NCBI GenBank assembly: GCA_017964345.1
Contig: JAGCSD010000128.1
Location: 1-7,088, forward strand
Direction of reading: 5' to 3'
Origin: Clostridia bacterium
Lineage (GTDB): Bacteria; Bacillota; Clostridia; Christensenellales; QALW01
DNA length: 7,088 nt
The notes under the pieces were generated by a model. The model was not told where the DNA came from. It saw nothing but the letters and a program-made list of their open reading frames with translations, and ran no database searches. Shown in pieces: positions 1 to 6,160 of this stretch. Positions within the stretch are counted from its first letter, which is position 1. Every line of letters begins with the position of its first letter. A program made the translations under genes and the position numbers.

Positions 1-279
1 AATGTAGTTCACTATTTTCACACTGCACCCGCCCGCCGCTCCGGTTTTTCGGAAAAACAACGCGGCGCTTTTATACGCCAAATTACGTTCATCCGACGGA
101 AGCCACGGCAACCCGGAGGAAAGCACGATGCCTTCCCCGGTACGCGTGATCTGCACGGTATCGTAGAGGGTGATGCGCTGCATCAGCATATCCAGCTCAT
201 GATACCCGTCCTCGCGTGTACCGACAATATCCAGCGTCCAGTTGATCTTGGCGGCGGTGGAAACAACGACGGACTGCAT
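1..279 (-). CDS. ispE: 4-diphosphocytidyl-2-C-methyl-D-erythritol kinase (IspE), N-terminal 93 codons, cut by window edge
   Basis: IspE is a cytoplasmic GHMP-family kinase. It uses ATP to phosphorylate the 2-hydroxyl of CDP-methylerythritol in the MEP route to isopentenyl diphosphate. I translated the minus strand from the ATG at 279-277. The product starts MQSVVSTAAKINWTLDIVG and continues with a DGYHELDMLMQ segment. The family hallmarks are A-K-I-N, with Lys10 matching the catalytic lysine known in E. coli IspE, and G-Y-H-E-L around residues 24-28, at the substrate-binding end of the fold. The frame is open to position 1. The Gly-rich ATP loop and catalytic Asp would lie beyond the window. 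The start is supported by an AGGAGGG ribosome binding site 4 bases upstream and by the usual position of the AKIN motif. The frame stays open upstream, but that stretch crosses a terminator and a promoter, so the extension is not believed. Recognition is by remembered family motifs, not by a search. Confidence 0.9.
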   Translation of the reverse strand, partial: MQSVVVSTAAKINWTLDIVGTREDGYHELDMLMQRITLYDTVQITRTGEGIVLSSGLPWLPSDERNLAYKSAALFFRKTGAAGGCSVKIVNYI

Positions 280-283
280 ACGT

Positions 284-290
284 CCCTCCT
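284..290 (-). promoter_or_regulatory. ispE ribosome binding site
   Basis: On the minus strand AGGAGGG lies 4 bases before the ATG at 279. It is a near-perfect Shine-Dalgarno sequence and fixes the ispE start. Confidence 0.85.
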
Positions 291-309
291 CAATTGTATT
301 TCTTTCTAT

Positions 310-338
310 AGTATAAACCATTTGCCGCAAAAACGCAA
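310..338 (-). promoter_or_regulatory. Sigma-A-like promoter of ispE
   Basis: Reading the minus strand, TTGCGT (338-333) is followed by a 17-base spacer and TATACT (315-310). The spacing is ideal, the -10 differs from TATAAT at one base, and the -35 keeps the TTG. The promoter lies about 30 bases before the ispE start and downstream of the spoIIE terminator, so ispE has its own start of transcription. Assignment is by eye only. Confidence 0.6.
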
Positions 339-399
339 ACGATTCCGCGACCGCTGTGTAAAAAAAGCGTGACGGGATTATCAAGGAGAAAATGAAACG

Positions 400-424
400 A
401 AAAAACCCCGCAGATTTTGCAGGG
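400..424 (-). terminator. Rho-independent terminator downstream of spoIIE
   Basis: On the minus strand CCCTGCA (424-418) pairs with TGCGGGG (412-406) around a 5-base loop AAATC. This gives a 7-bp stem with one T-G wobble, followed directly by six T (405-400). It lies 116 bases past the spoIIE stop codon and before the ispE promoter, so it most likely ends the spoIIE transcript. The 115 bases between the stop and the hairpin hold no convincing gene. Confidence 0.8.
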
Positions 425-434
425 TGCGAGAGCT

Positions 435-477
435 TTGACCGTTTTGGTTCCATTCGCTCAGGCGGCGCATCGGTCAA
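435..477. repeat. 7-bp inverted repeat in the spoIIE 3' untranslated region
   Basis: TTGACCG (435-441) and its exact reverse complement CGGTCAA (471-477) are separated by 29 bases. In the spoIIE transcript this could form a stem just before the terminator. The loop is long and the stem short, so it may be chance. Confidence 0.3.
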
Positions 478-539
478 CACGCAAAAAGGCGGGCGAACTG
501 CAGTATTCCGCCGAAAAAGAAAAAGCGGAGAAAACGGGT

Positions 540-2765
540 TTATGCCGCTTTGACTTTCAGCACAAGAACGGTCATATCATCGTCATGTTTCGTTTTGCCG
601 GCGCGGGCAAGCAGGGATTCCGCCCATTCACGCGCGGACGGCTTGTCCTCCTCGGTCAGAAAGGCGGAGATGCTGTCCTCCTGTCCGCGGCACAGTCCGT
701 CGTACACGCCGTCGGAAACCAGCACGATCACGTCGCCGTTCTGCACGAGCTTTTTCGTGGTGGACGGATTGATTTTCGTCACGATCCCCATCGGCAGGGT
801 GCCCGTTTCGATTTTTTCCACCTTGCCGCCGCGCAGGATATAGCCGGGTACCGCGCCGATTTTCGTCCAGTACAGCACGCCCGCGTCGAGATCGAATTCC
901 GCCACGTCCATGGTGGAAAAAGATTCCCGATCGCCTTTGAGCAGAAGCAGACGGTTCATTGTCCGGAACATATCGGTACGTTTGACGCGGGCGGCGGCGA
1001 AAGCTTCCAATAAATCAAGCGCGCTTTCGCTTTCTCTGGCGGCACGCTCCCCTGAACCGGCGCCGTCGCTGATCGCCGCTAAAAACCCGTCGTATTCCAC
1101 GGGACAAAACGTGAAGGAATCGCCGCAGATTCGCTCGCCCTGCTTGCTGACGCGACAGGCGTATGCCTCGATCTCGTAACGCGGCGTCTGCGCAAAAAGT
1201 CCGGAAAACCCGCCTGTACGCCCGGTGCCGCCGGTAAGGCAGCGATATCTGCCAACGCCGCCTGCTTCCAGAGCACGGCAAATGTCCTTCGCTAAGTTTT
1301 TGCGGTTTTTCTTCATCTCTATTTGTATCACTACCCCGTCGCCTTCCCGACGGCAGGACACCTCTTCCGGCTCGTCCACACGCGCAGTCAGCACATCGCG
1401 CACGTCCCGCTCTTTTTCCTTATCAAACTCCGGCAGTTCATTCAACTCATCCGCCAGTGAAAACAACAGCTCCGCCAATCCTCCGAGCTGTTCCGCCAGC
1501 TCGCTTTCACGGTCGGGATTTTCCCGCGCTCCGCGCGCAAGCGTCTGAAATTCGCGCGCCATGGTTTCCTGCAGGACGACCGGCTGAATACAGCGTGCCG
1601 TCAGCGTCAACGGCAGGACGGGCGCGCCGCCCCGATCGGCAAGCGCCTCCGCCGCCTGCGCCAGCTCCAAACGGGTGTCGCTCCGGCGGCTTTCCAAGCA
1701 ATAGGCGCGCTTTTTGCACCGCGAACACACGCTCAGCGTGCGCGTCAGCAATTCTTCCTTAAACACGTCGTCGCATCGCGCCTGCGTAAACGCGCGCGCA
1801 AGCTCCCGGTACATCCGCGCCGCCGAAAGCAGTTTGCTCTTCTGCCGGCGCCGGAGCGAATCGATATACCGCATTTCCAAATCGTTTACGCCCGAATATA
1901 TGCCGGCGAAGCGCCGCAGGCGCGCTACGGCTTTCGCGGGCAGAAACGCCGTATACGCGCATCCGGCGATCAGGTTGAATATCCCGCAGGAAAGCACGGG
2001 TTTTTGAAACAAAAACAGCGAAAGAAGCAGGTCGCCGGCGACAAAGCCGAGCAGGACGCCGCCGCGCTTGTCCGAAAGCAAACCTGCCAACAGACCGCCG
2101 GCGATCAGGCACAGTGCCACGGCGGTATCGCCGCCCTTGACGACCCACAGAATACCGCACACCGCCGCCCAGATACTACCTCGCGTCTGAAAGGAAACCG
2201 CCGCAAACGCCGAAGTCGTAAGCAACGCCGTAACGGAAAGATCAAAGCCCCACCAATCGGTGCGCGGCAGAGAGGAAATCGCCAGCGTGCCGACACAGCA
2301 CAGCGCCAGAACATCCGCTTTCTCCAGACTGAGGCGATGCTCGATCTGTTCCGCGGAGGAGTATAGGCGCATGATGATCGGTACCAATACGGCGGACGAA
2401 AGCCCGTTAAACACGCCGATCATGCGCGTCAGAAGTTCTCCGGGCAGTACGAGCGCGGGAATCAGAAACGCCGAAAAGGAGGCGAGCATTAAAAAAGGCA
2501 GGCTGTCCTTTCGGAACCGTTTAAGAAGCTGGAGCATCGGCAGAAGCAGAGCGTACGGTAAAACCGCGAGCAAGGCTTCCTCCGGCGTGCCCGCTTGCGT
2601 AACGGCTCCCGCCAGCGTCCCGACGAACAAATAAAAAAACGTGTTTTCTTTTATAAACACACTTAAAACCGCCACGCCGAACGGATACAGATCGGGCAAA
2701 AAACTGCACCGTGCCGCCAGCACGCCGAGTGCCGTCATGGCAAGCGGGATCTTCCACTTTTTCAT
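540..2765 (-). CDS. spoIIE: Stage II sporulation protein E, membrane PP2C-type serine phosphatase
   Basis: SpoIIE sits at the asymmetric septum, binds FtsZ, and dephosphorylates SpoIIAA-P to release sigma-F in the forespore. The 741-residue product has about ten hydrophobic segments in residues 6-280, a soluble middle region (about 285-540), and a C-terminal PP2C/SpoIIE phosphatase domain (about 540-735). Metal-binding motifs are visible: GDS (D549), SDGAGSG (D567), SDGVYDG (D685) and DDDMTV (728-733), matching those of Bacillus SpoIIE. It is shorter than the about 827 residues of the B. subtilis protein, mainly outside the catalytic core. A cysteine cluster C-x2-C-x5-C (C347, C350, C356) lies in the middle region. 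The frame also allows a GTG start at 2774, but that codon lies inside the ribosome binding site AGAAGGTG, so the ATG at 2765 is preferred. Transcription is divergent from the two-component operon. Confidence 0.95.
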   Translation of the reverse strand: MKKWKIPLAMTALGVLAARCSFLPDLYPFGVAVLSVFIKENTFFYLFVGTLAGAVTQAGTPEEALLAVLPYALLLPMLQLLKRFRKDSLPFLMLASFSAFLIPALVLPGELLTRMIGVFNGLSSAVLVPIIMRLYSSAEQIEHRLSLEKADVLALCCVGTLAISSLPRTDWWGFDLSVTALLTTSAFAAVSFQTRGSIWAAVCGILWVVKGGDTAVALCLIAGGLLAGLLSDKRGGVLLGFVAGDLLLSLFLFQKPVLSCGIFNLIAGCAYTAFLPAKAVARLRRFAGIYSGVNDLEMRYIDSLRRRQKSKLLSAARMYRELARAFTQARCDDVFKEELLTRTLSVCSRCKKRAYCLESRRSDTRLELAQAAEALADRGGAPVLPLTLTARCIQPVVLQETMAREFQTLARGARENPDRESELAEQLGGLAELLFSLADELNELPEFDKEKERDVRDVLTARVDEPEEVSCRREGDGVVIQIEMKKNRKNLAKDICRALEAGGVGRYRCLTGGTGRTGGFSGLFAQTPRYEIEAYACRVSKQGERICGDSFTFCPVEYDGFLAAISDGAGSGERAARESESALDLLEAFAAARVKRTDMFRTMNRLLLLKGDRESFSTMDVAEFDLDAGVLYWTKIGAVPGYILRGGKVEKIETGTLPMGIVTKINPSTTKKLVQNGDVIVLVSDGVYDGLCRGQEDSISAFLTEEDKPSAREWAESLLARAGKTKHDDDMTVLVLKVKAA

Positions 2766-2771
2766 GCATTT

Positions 2772-2779
2772 CACCTTCT
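2772..2779 (-). promoter_or_regulatory. spoIIE ribosome binding site deciding the start
   Basis: Minus-strand AGAAGGTG (2779-2772) ends 6 bases before the ATG at 2765. It overlaps the upstream in-frame GTG at 2774-2772, which argues against that GTG as the start. Confidence 0.65.
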
Positions 2780-2788
2780 TGTTCGGTT

Positions 2789-2820
2789 ATCATAGCACAA
2801 AAGCGGACACGCTTTTGTCG
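2789..2820 (-). promoter_or_regulatory. Probable spoIIE promoter with Spo0A-box-like -35 region
   Basis: On the minus strand TGCTATGAT is an extended -10 (TATGAT at 2794-2789). The position 17 bases upstream reads CAAAAG, a poor -35. The region there carries CGACAAAA on the minus strand (TTTTGTCG on plus, 2813-2820), which resembles the Spo0A box core TGTCGAA with its T-rich flank. An adjacent TCTCGAA (2827-2821, minus) also matches that core in 6 of 7 bases. A good -10 with a weak -35 under Spo0A boxes is the known design of the B. subtilis spoIIE promoter. The promoter call is moderate and the Spo0A site tentative. The implied leader is only about 17 bases. Confidence 0.5.
2797..2818. repeat. 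Perfect 9-bp inverted repeat in the spoIIE promoter
   Basis: ACAAAAGCG (2797-2805) and CGCTTTTGT (2810-2818) are exact reverse complements separated by GACA. The repeat fills the spacer and -35 region of the predicted spoIIE promoter, starting 2 bases upstream of its -10. This position fits a dimeric regulator's operator better than an RNA hairpin, since it should lie upstream of the transcript start. The binding protein is unknown. Confidence 0.6.
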
Positions 2821-2833
2821 TTCGAGAGGTGAA

Positions 2834-2879
2834 AAAAAGAAGGCTTTTACGCAAAAACGCATGGAAAAACCTTCTTTTT
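2834..2879. terminator. Orphan terminator-like long hairpin between divergent genes
   Basis: AAAAAGAAGG (2834-2843) pairs with CCTTCTTTTT (2870-2879). After one C-A mismatch, TTTT (2845-2848) pairs with AAAA (2865-2868), giving 14 of 15 possible pairs around a 16-base loop. T-rich ends on both strands make it look like a bidirectional rho-independent terminator. No gene is seen that would end here from either side, because spoIIE and the regulator gene both start outward from this region. It may insulate the divergent promoters, end an unrecognised short RNA, or be a remnant of a lost gene. Confidence 0.4.
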
Positions 2880-2977
2880 CGTTTTGGGAGCAAAAAACGA
2901 GCGCTTCTCATTACCGGCACGGTATACAAAAAGGCGGATACTGCGGGATATTTTGCGCACAATGGAGAAAATCTTAT

Positions 2978-3006
2978 TTGCCTAAAAGGATAAGGTATGA
3001 TATAAT
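2978..3006 (+). promoter_or_regulatory. Strong sigma-A-like promoter of the two-component/GerMN operon
   Basis: TTGCCT (2978-2983), a 17-base spacer and a perfect TATAAT (3001-3006) are preceded by the extended -10 dinucleotide TG (2998-2999). Transcription should start near 3013, giving a leader of about 67 bases before the regulator ATG at 3080. No other equally good promoter was noticed before the downstream genes. Bases 2880-2977 hold no gene, only small palindromes such as TACCG-GCA-CGGTA at 2912-2924. Confidence 0.75.
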
Positions 3007-3069
3007 ATTTGCAGCAGAGTTTAGCGTAGGAAAAGCCGATACGGTTATGGTGTAGCAACAAAACTTGAT

Positions 3070-3074
3070 GGAGG
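3070..3074 (+). promoter_or_regulatory. Response regulator ribosome binding site
   Basis: GGAGG lies 5 bases before the ATG at 3080. It excludes the upstream in-frame TTG (3065) and ATG (3068), which sit before or inside it. Confidence 0.8.
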
Positions 3075-3079
3075 CAAGT

Positions 3080-3757
3080 ATGACAAACAAAATTCTGATC
3101 GTGGACGACGAACCCCTGATCGTAAAAGGACTGAAATACAGTTTAGAGCAAAGCGGTTATGAAACCGACTGCGCCTACAACGGGGAAGAAGCGCTGGAGA
3201 AATTTGCTTCCTCACGTTTTGATGTTTTGCTGCTCGACGTTATGCTGCCGGGCATCAGCGGTACGGAGGTCTGTCATGAGATCCGCCGTCGCTCCACGGT
3301 GCCGATCATCATGCTGACGGCAAAGTCCGCCGACGAGGATAAGATCAACGGCTTGGAGGAAGGCGCGGACGATTATCTGACCAAGCCTTTCAATATCGCC
3401 GAGCTCAAGGTGCGCATCAAGAACCTGCTCAAGCGTTCCGAAGGCAATGTGATCCGTCAGCCCGCCGAGATCCGCGTCAAGGATCTCGTGATCGACCGCG
3501 AAAAACGCACCATCACGGTGGCAGGCAAGGCGATTGAAGCAACCGCCAAGGAATTTGATATTCTTCTGCTTCTTGTCACCAACCCCGGCAAGGTCTTTCG
3601 CCGGGAAGACCTGCTCGAAGAGATCTGGAAAGATTACGCCGGCGATATCCGCACGGTAGACGTTCATATCCGCCGCCTGCGTCAAAAACTCGAACGCGAT
3701 CAGGAGCACCCCGAGTACATTTTCACCAAATGGGGTGTCGGGTATTATTTTGCGTAG
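3080..3757 (+). CDS. OmpR/PhoB-family two-component response regulator
   Basis: This is a 225-residue cytoplasmic transcription factor activated by phosphotransfer from a histidine kinase, almost certainly the one encoded next. The receiver domain (residues 3-118) has the acidic pair D9/D10, phospho-acceptor D53 in LLLDVMLPG, T80 in IMLTA, and K102 in the LTKPF motif, all canonical. The C-terminal winged-helix domain (about 128-225) shows the family pattern: an ATAKEFDILLLL segment, then GKVFRREDLLEEIW, the recognition helix around RTVDVHIRRLRQKL, and the final wing with KWGVGYYF. Length is typical of the family. The start is set by GGAGG at 3070-3074. It is the first gene of the operon, and the kinase frame opens before its stop. 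The sequence resembles WalR/PhoP/MtrA-type regulators, but I cannot name an ortholog or its target genes. Confidence 0.95.
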   Translation: MTNKILIVDDEPLIVKGLKYSLEQSGYETDCAYNGEEALEKFASSRFDVLLLDVMLPGISGTEVCHEIRRRSTVPIIMLTAKSADEDKINGLEEGADDYLTKPFNIAELKVRIKNLLKRSEGNVIRQPAEIRVKDLVIDREKRTITVAGKAIEATAKEFDILLLLVTNPGKVFRREDLLEEIWKDYAGDIRTVDVHIRRLRQKLERDQEHPEYIFTKWGVGYYFA

Positions 3758-5225
3758 GGCGCGCCCCGGCATCAGCGTGCTTTTGGGCGTCACGTATGTG
3801 TTGATCGTGGTCGCGGTACTGACCATCATCACCCTGTCGGTCACGGCGTATTTGGGGAATTATTTTCTTTCCGTCCGCTTAAAGGAACAGCGCAAGGCGC
3901 TGGAATCCTGCGCGGCGGAATTGCTTCCCTATGCCGAAAGCAGTGATCCCGACACGCTCTATACCATCCTGTCCGCGCACGCCACCGCGTGCAACGGGCG
4001 TCTGCTGCTCTTAAACGAGCAGGGACGCACGCAGGTAGATACCTTTTGCCGCTTGAACGGCACGGTTCCGCGCGCGCCCGAGATAGAGCGTGTACTGACG
4101 GGGCAAACCGACGCCGACGTCGGATATCATCATCTGACGCTGTCCGATTCCTACATGACAAAAAACAACGACTATCTGCCCTCTGCCGGCTCCTGCTGGA
4201 CCGCCTATTACACGCAGGCGCTGGTATCCTCTTCCGCCGGAAGCGGCGGCGTGCTGGTGTTGGCGGCGCCGGTGCAGGATATTGTGGATCAGGTATCCTC
4301 CGTCACGCGGTGGATCGTTCTCTTTTCCGTTCTCTTTACCGCCTTGGTGGCGCTGATCACCTTTTACGTCGGGCACTCCATGACGCTTTCGATCCGTCGG
4401 TTCAACCGCGCGATCGCCAAAATGAGCGCGGGGGATTTTTCGGTGCGCGTCAGTGAAAACGAGATCGCGGAGTTCGGCGATCTCGCCAAAGCCTTCAATA
4501 TGATGTCGGAAAAGCTCGAAAACCTGGACGCTTCACGCAGCCAATTTGTTTCCGACGCGTCCCACGAACTCAAAACGCCGCTGGCAAGCATGAAGATCCT
4601 CTCCGAATCGCTTCTGACGCAGGAGGACGCGCCGGTGGAGCTGTACCGGGAATTTATGAGCGATATCAACAGCGAGGTTGACCGCCTGTCGCTGGTCATC
4701 AACGATCTGCTGACGCTGGTCAAAACCGAAAAAGATACCGAAGCGCTGATGCTCACATCCGTAGAACTCGGTGCGCTTATCCGTTCTATCGTCGATACAG
4801 TCAAACCTCTGGCACGTCGCAAACACATCACGGTTTCCTATGAATACCGCGACGTATGCGTGCGCGCAGACGAACTCAGAATGCAGCAATTATTCACCAA
4901 CCTGATCGATAACGCGATCAAGTATTCGCCTGAAAACACCACCGTCACCGTAACGCTTTCCGCCTCGGTCAACCACGCCGTAGTCACCGTTGCCGACCAG
5001 GGCATCGGCATCGCGCCGGAACATCTGCCGCACCTGTTTGAAAGGTTCTACCGCGTAGACAAGGCGCGTTCGCGTCAGGCGGGCGGAACGGGACTCGGGC
5101 TTGCCATTGTCAAACAGATCGTCGACCAGCACGCCGGGACGATCGAAGTGAAAAGCGAACTGAAAAAGGGCACGGTCTTTACCGTTACCCTGCCGCTTGA
5201 TTCCGGGAAGGAGCTGATCCCATGA
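3735..5225 (+). CDS. Membrane sensor histidine kinase with HAMP domain, partner of the upstream regulator
   Basis: The 496-residue kinase probably senses an envelope signal and phosphorylates the adjacent regulator. Order of parts: short basic N-terminus; TM1 (about 13-38); extracytoplasmic domain (about 39-190), perhaps PAS/Cache-like given LLLLNEQGRTQVDT; TM2 (about 193-213); HAMP (about 214-266); HisKA with H277 in SDASHELKTPLASMK; and the ATPase domain with N-box N389/N393, G1 D421-G-I-G, F-box LFERFYR (434-440) and G2 GGTGLGL (450-456). All catalytic motifs are intact. The extracytoplasmic part has four cysteines (59, 86, 105, 154). The start is uncertain. GTG 3735 overlaps the regulator by 23 bases and lacks a clear ribosome binding site, while TTG 3750 and GTG 3777 are alternatives. 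The one at 3735 keeps the basic residues before TM1. The family resembles PhoR/WalK/MtrB, and no specific name is justified. Confidence 0.93.
   Translation: MSGIILRRARPGISVLLGVTYVLIVVAVLTIITLSVTAYLGNYFLSVRLKEQRKALESCAAELLPYAESSDPDTLYTILSAHATACNGRLLLLNEQGRTQVDTFCRLNGTVPRAPEIERVLTGQTDADVGYHHLTLSDSYMTKNNDYLPSAGSCWTAYYTQALVSSSAGSGGVLVLAAPVQDIVDQVSSVTRWIVLFSVLFTALVALITFYVGHSMTLSIRRFNRAIAKMSAGDFSVRVSENEIAEFGDLAKAFNMMSEKLENLDASRSQFVSDASHELKTPLASMKILSESLLTQEDAPVELYREFMSDINSEVDRLSLVINDLLTLVKTEKDTEALMLTSVELGALIRSIVDTVKPLARRKHITVSYEYRDVCVRADELRMQQLFTNLIDNAIKYSPENTTVTVTLSASVNHAVVTVADQGIGIAPEHLPHLFERFYRVDKARSRQAGGTGLGLAIVKQIVDQHAGTIEVKSELKKGTVFTVTLPLDSGKELIP
5205..5213 (+). promoter_or_regulatory. Ribosome binding site of the first GerMN lipoprotein gene
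   Basis: GGGAAGGAG ends 8 bases before the ATG at 5222. It lies inside the end of the kinase gene and supports translation from the overlapping ATGA. Confidence 0.7.
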
Positions 5226-6160
5226 AACGTCTGCTTGCCCTGTGCGCCGTCCTGTTGCTGATGTGCGGCTGTGCGTCCAGTTATCTGAACGAATCCGAAG
5301 GCGACCAGATCGCGCCGGTCCCGGAAAACGACCGCGCCGCCGCGTCCGTCGTTATGCCTTTGTATTTCCGTTTTTACACCGAGCCGATGCTCCTGCGGTA
5401 TTCGCTTACGGTCGATACGCCGCCTCAGCAGTTGCCGGAGTATTACGCCATCAGCGCGCTGCTGGGAGGCGCCGTGGAAGCGCGTCCCGAATTGACGCGC
5501 TGTTTCGGGCGCAACACCGCCTTGCAGGAGATCAGCGCGTCGGGCGAAACGCTGAGCGTCACGCTTTCGGAAGGCTTTTTAAGCGACACGCAGGGAGCCA
5601 ATGACGCCGAAACACGGCAGAACCGCCGGCTCGCCCTGTATTCCATCGTCAACACCGTCTGCGAAATGGGTTCTTTCTCTCAAGTACAGTTTTATCTCTA
5701 CCGGAACGGACTGGCTCAGCGCCCGGACTCCTATCAAATGGGCATGGTAAGCAAGGAATCCGACACCGCGCCGCTCGGCGCGCTGACGCGCAATACCGCG
5801 CTGATCCTGACGCCCTCCTCCGTCGCCCGCATGGGCTTGACGCATTATTCCAATCAGGCGTGGAACCGTCTGTACTATTACCTCGGAGACAAAGAAGGCG
5901 CCGCGCGCAAGCTGCCTATTTTAGAAGAAATGTCCCAAACGCTCACCTACTTGGGGTGGACGCTCAGCGACTTTACGGTGGAGGACAATTACACCGTTTC
6001 CGAAGACGGCAAAACGGCGTATGTGACCGTTTCCATGAATCTGCGTTCCGACAGCGCTTCCTACCGCGTGGAGAACGTGCCGCTGGAGCTTTGCTGGCGG
6101 GGACGCACCTGGCTGATCTCGTATGAAAGCCTGCTCCGCTTTTTGGAGGTATCCGCTTGA
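5222..6160 (+). CDS. GerMN-domain lipoprotein with an additional C-terminal domain
   Basis: The 312-residue protein begins with a lipoprotein signal peptide, MKRLLALCAVLLLMCGC. Its lipobox M-C-G-C puts the lipidated cysteine at C17, so the protein should be anchored on the outer face of the membrane. Residues about 44-170 fit a GerMN domain: a PLYFRFYTEP strand, the YYAISALLGG helix, a TLSVTLSEGF segment with the 'expressed as beta strand then F' pattern, the RLALYSIVNTVCEMG helix, and a closing VQFYLYRNG strand. Residues about 185-312 form a second, unrecognised alpha+beta region ending in LCWRGRTWLISYESLLRFL, perhaps NTF2-like. The gene overlaps the kinase stop by ATGA and is probably translationally coupled. 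GerMN proteins include Bacillus GerM (sporulation/germination) and actinobacterial LpqB, which works with the MtrB kinase. A role beside the adjacent kinase is inferred from position. GerMN assignment is by remembered pattern. Confidence 0.8.
   Translation: MKRLLALCAVLLLMCGCASSYLNESEGDQIAPVPENDRAAASVVMPLYFRFYTEPMLLRYSLTVDTPPQQLPEYYAISALLGGAVEARPELTRCFGRNTALQEISASGETLSVTLSEGFLSDTQGANDAETRQNRRLALYSIVNTVCEMGSFSQVQFYLYRNGLAQRPDSYQMGMVSKESDTAPLGALTRNTALILTPSSVARMGLTHYSNQAWNRLYYYLGDKEGAARKLPILEEMSQTLTYLGWTLSDFTVEDNYTVSEDGKTAYVTVSMNLRSDSASYRVENVPLELCWRGRTWLISYESLLRFLEVSA
6145..6150 (+). promoter_or_regulatory. Ribosome binding site selecting a TTG start
   Basis: GGAGGT lies 6 bases before TTG 6157-6159. 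It is a strong site that makes the TTG the convincing start of the next lipoprotein gene, since that start gives a full signal peptide. Confidence 0.8.

Noticed and set aside
280..456. In-frame upstream extension of ispE to an ATG near 456
   Set aside because: The extension would cross the terminator at 400-424 and the ispE promoter. The IspE family starts just before the AKIN motif, which fits the ATG at 279.
417..1013. 198-codon plus-strand open frame antisense to the end of spoIIE
   Set aside because: It overlaps the highly conserved SpoIIE phosphatase domain, has no ribosome binding site of note and its product is low-complexity and rich in R, H and F. It is a shadow frame from GC-rich codon use.
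2766..2774. GTG start for spoIIE at 2774
   Set aside because: The codon lies inside the AGAAGGTG ribosome binding site that serves the ATG at 2765.
2880..3060. tRNA or small RNA gene upstream of the regulator, as found near spoIIE in some Firmicutes
   Set aside because: No cloverleaf, T-loop GGTTCGAAT-like sequence or CCA end was found on either strand.
3212..3844. 210-codon minus-strand open frame antisense to the response regulator
   Set aside because: It mirrors a clearly real receiver/DNA-binding gene. Its protein-like look comes from the complementary codons of that gene.
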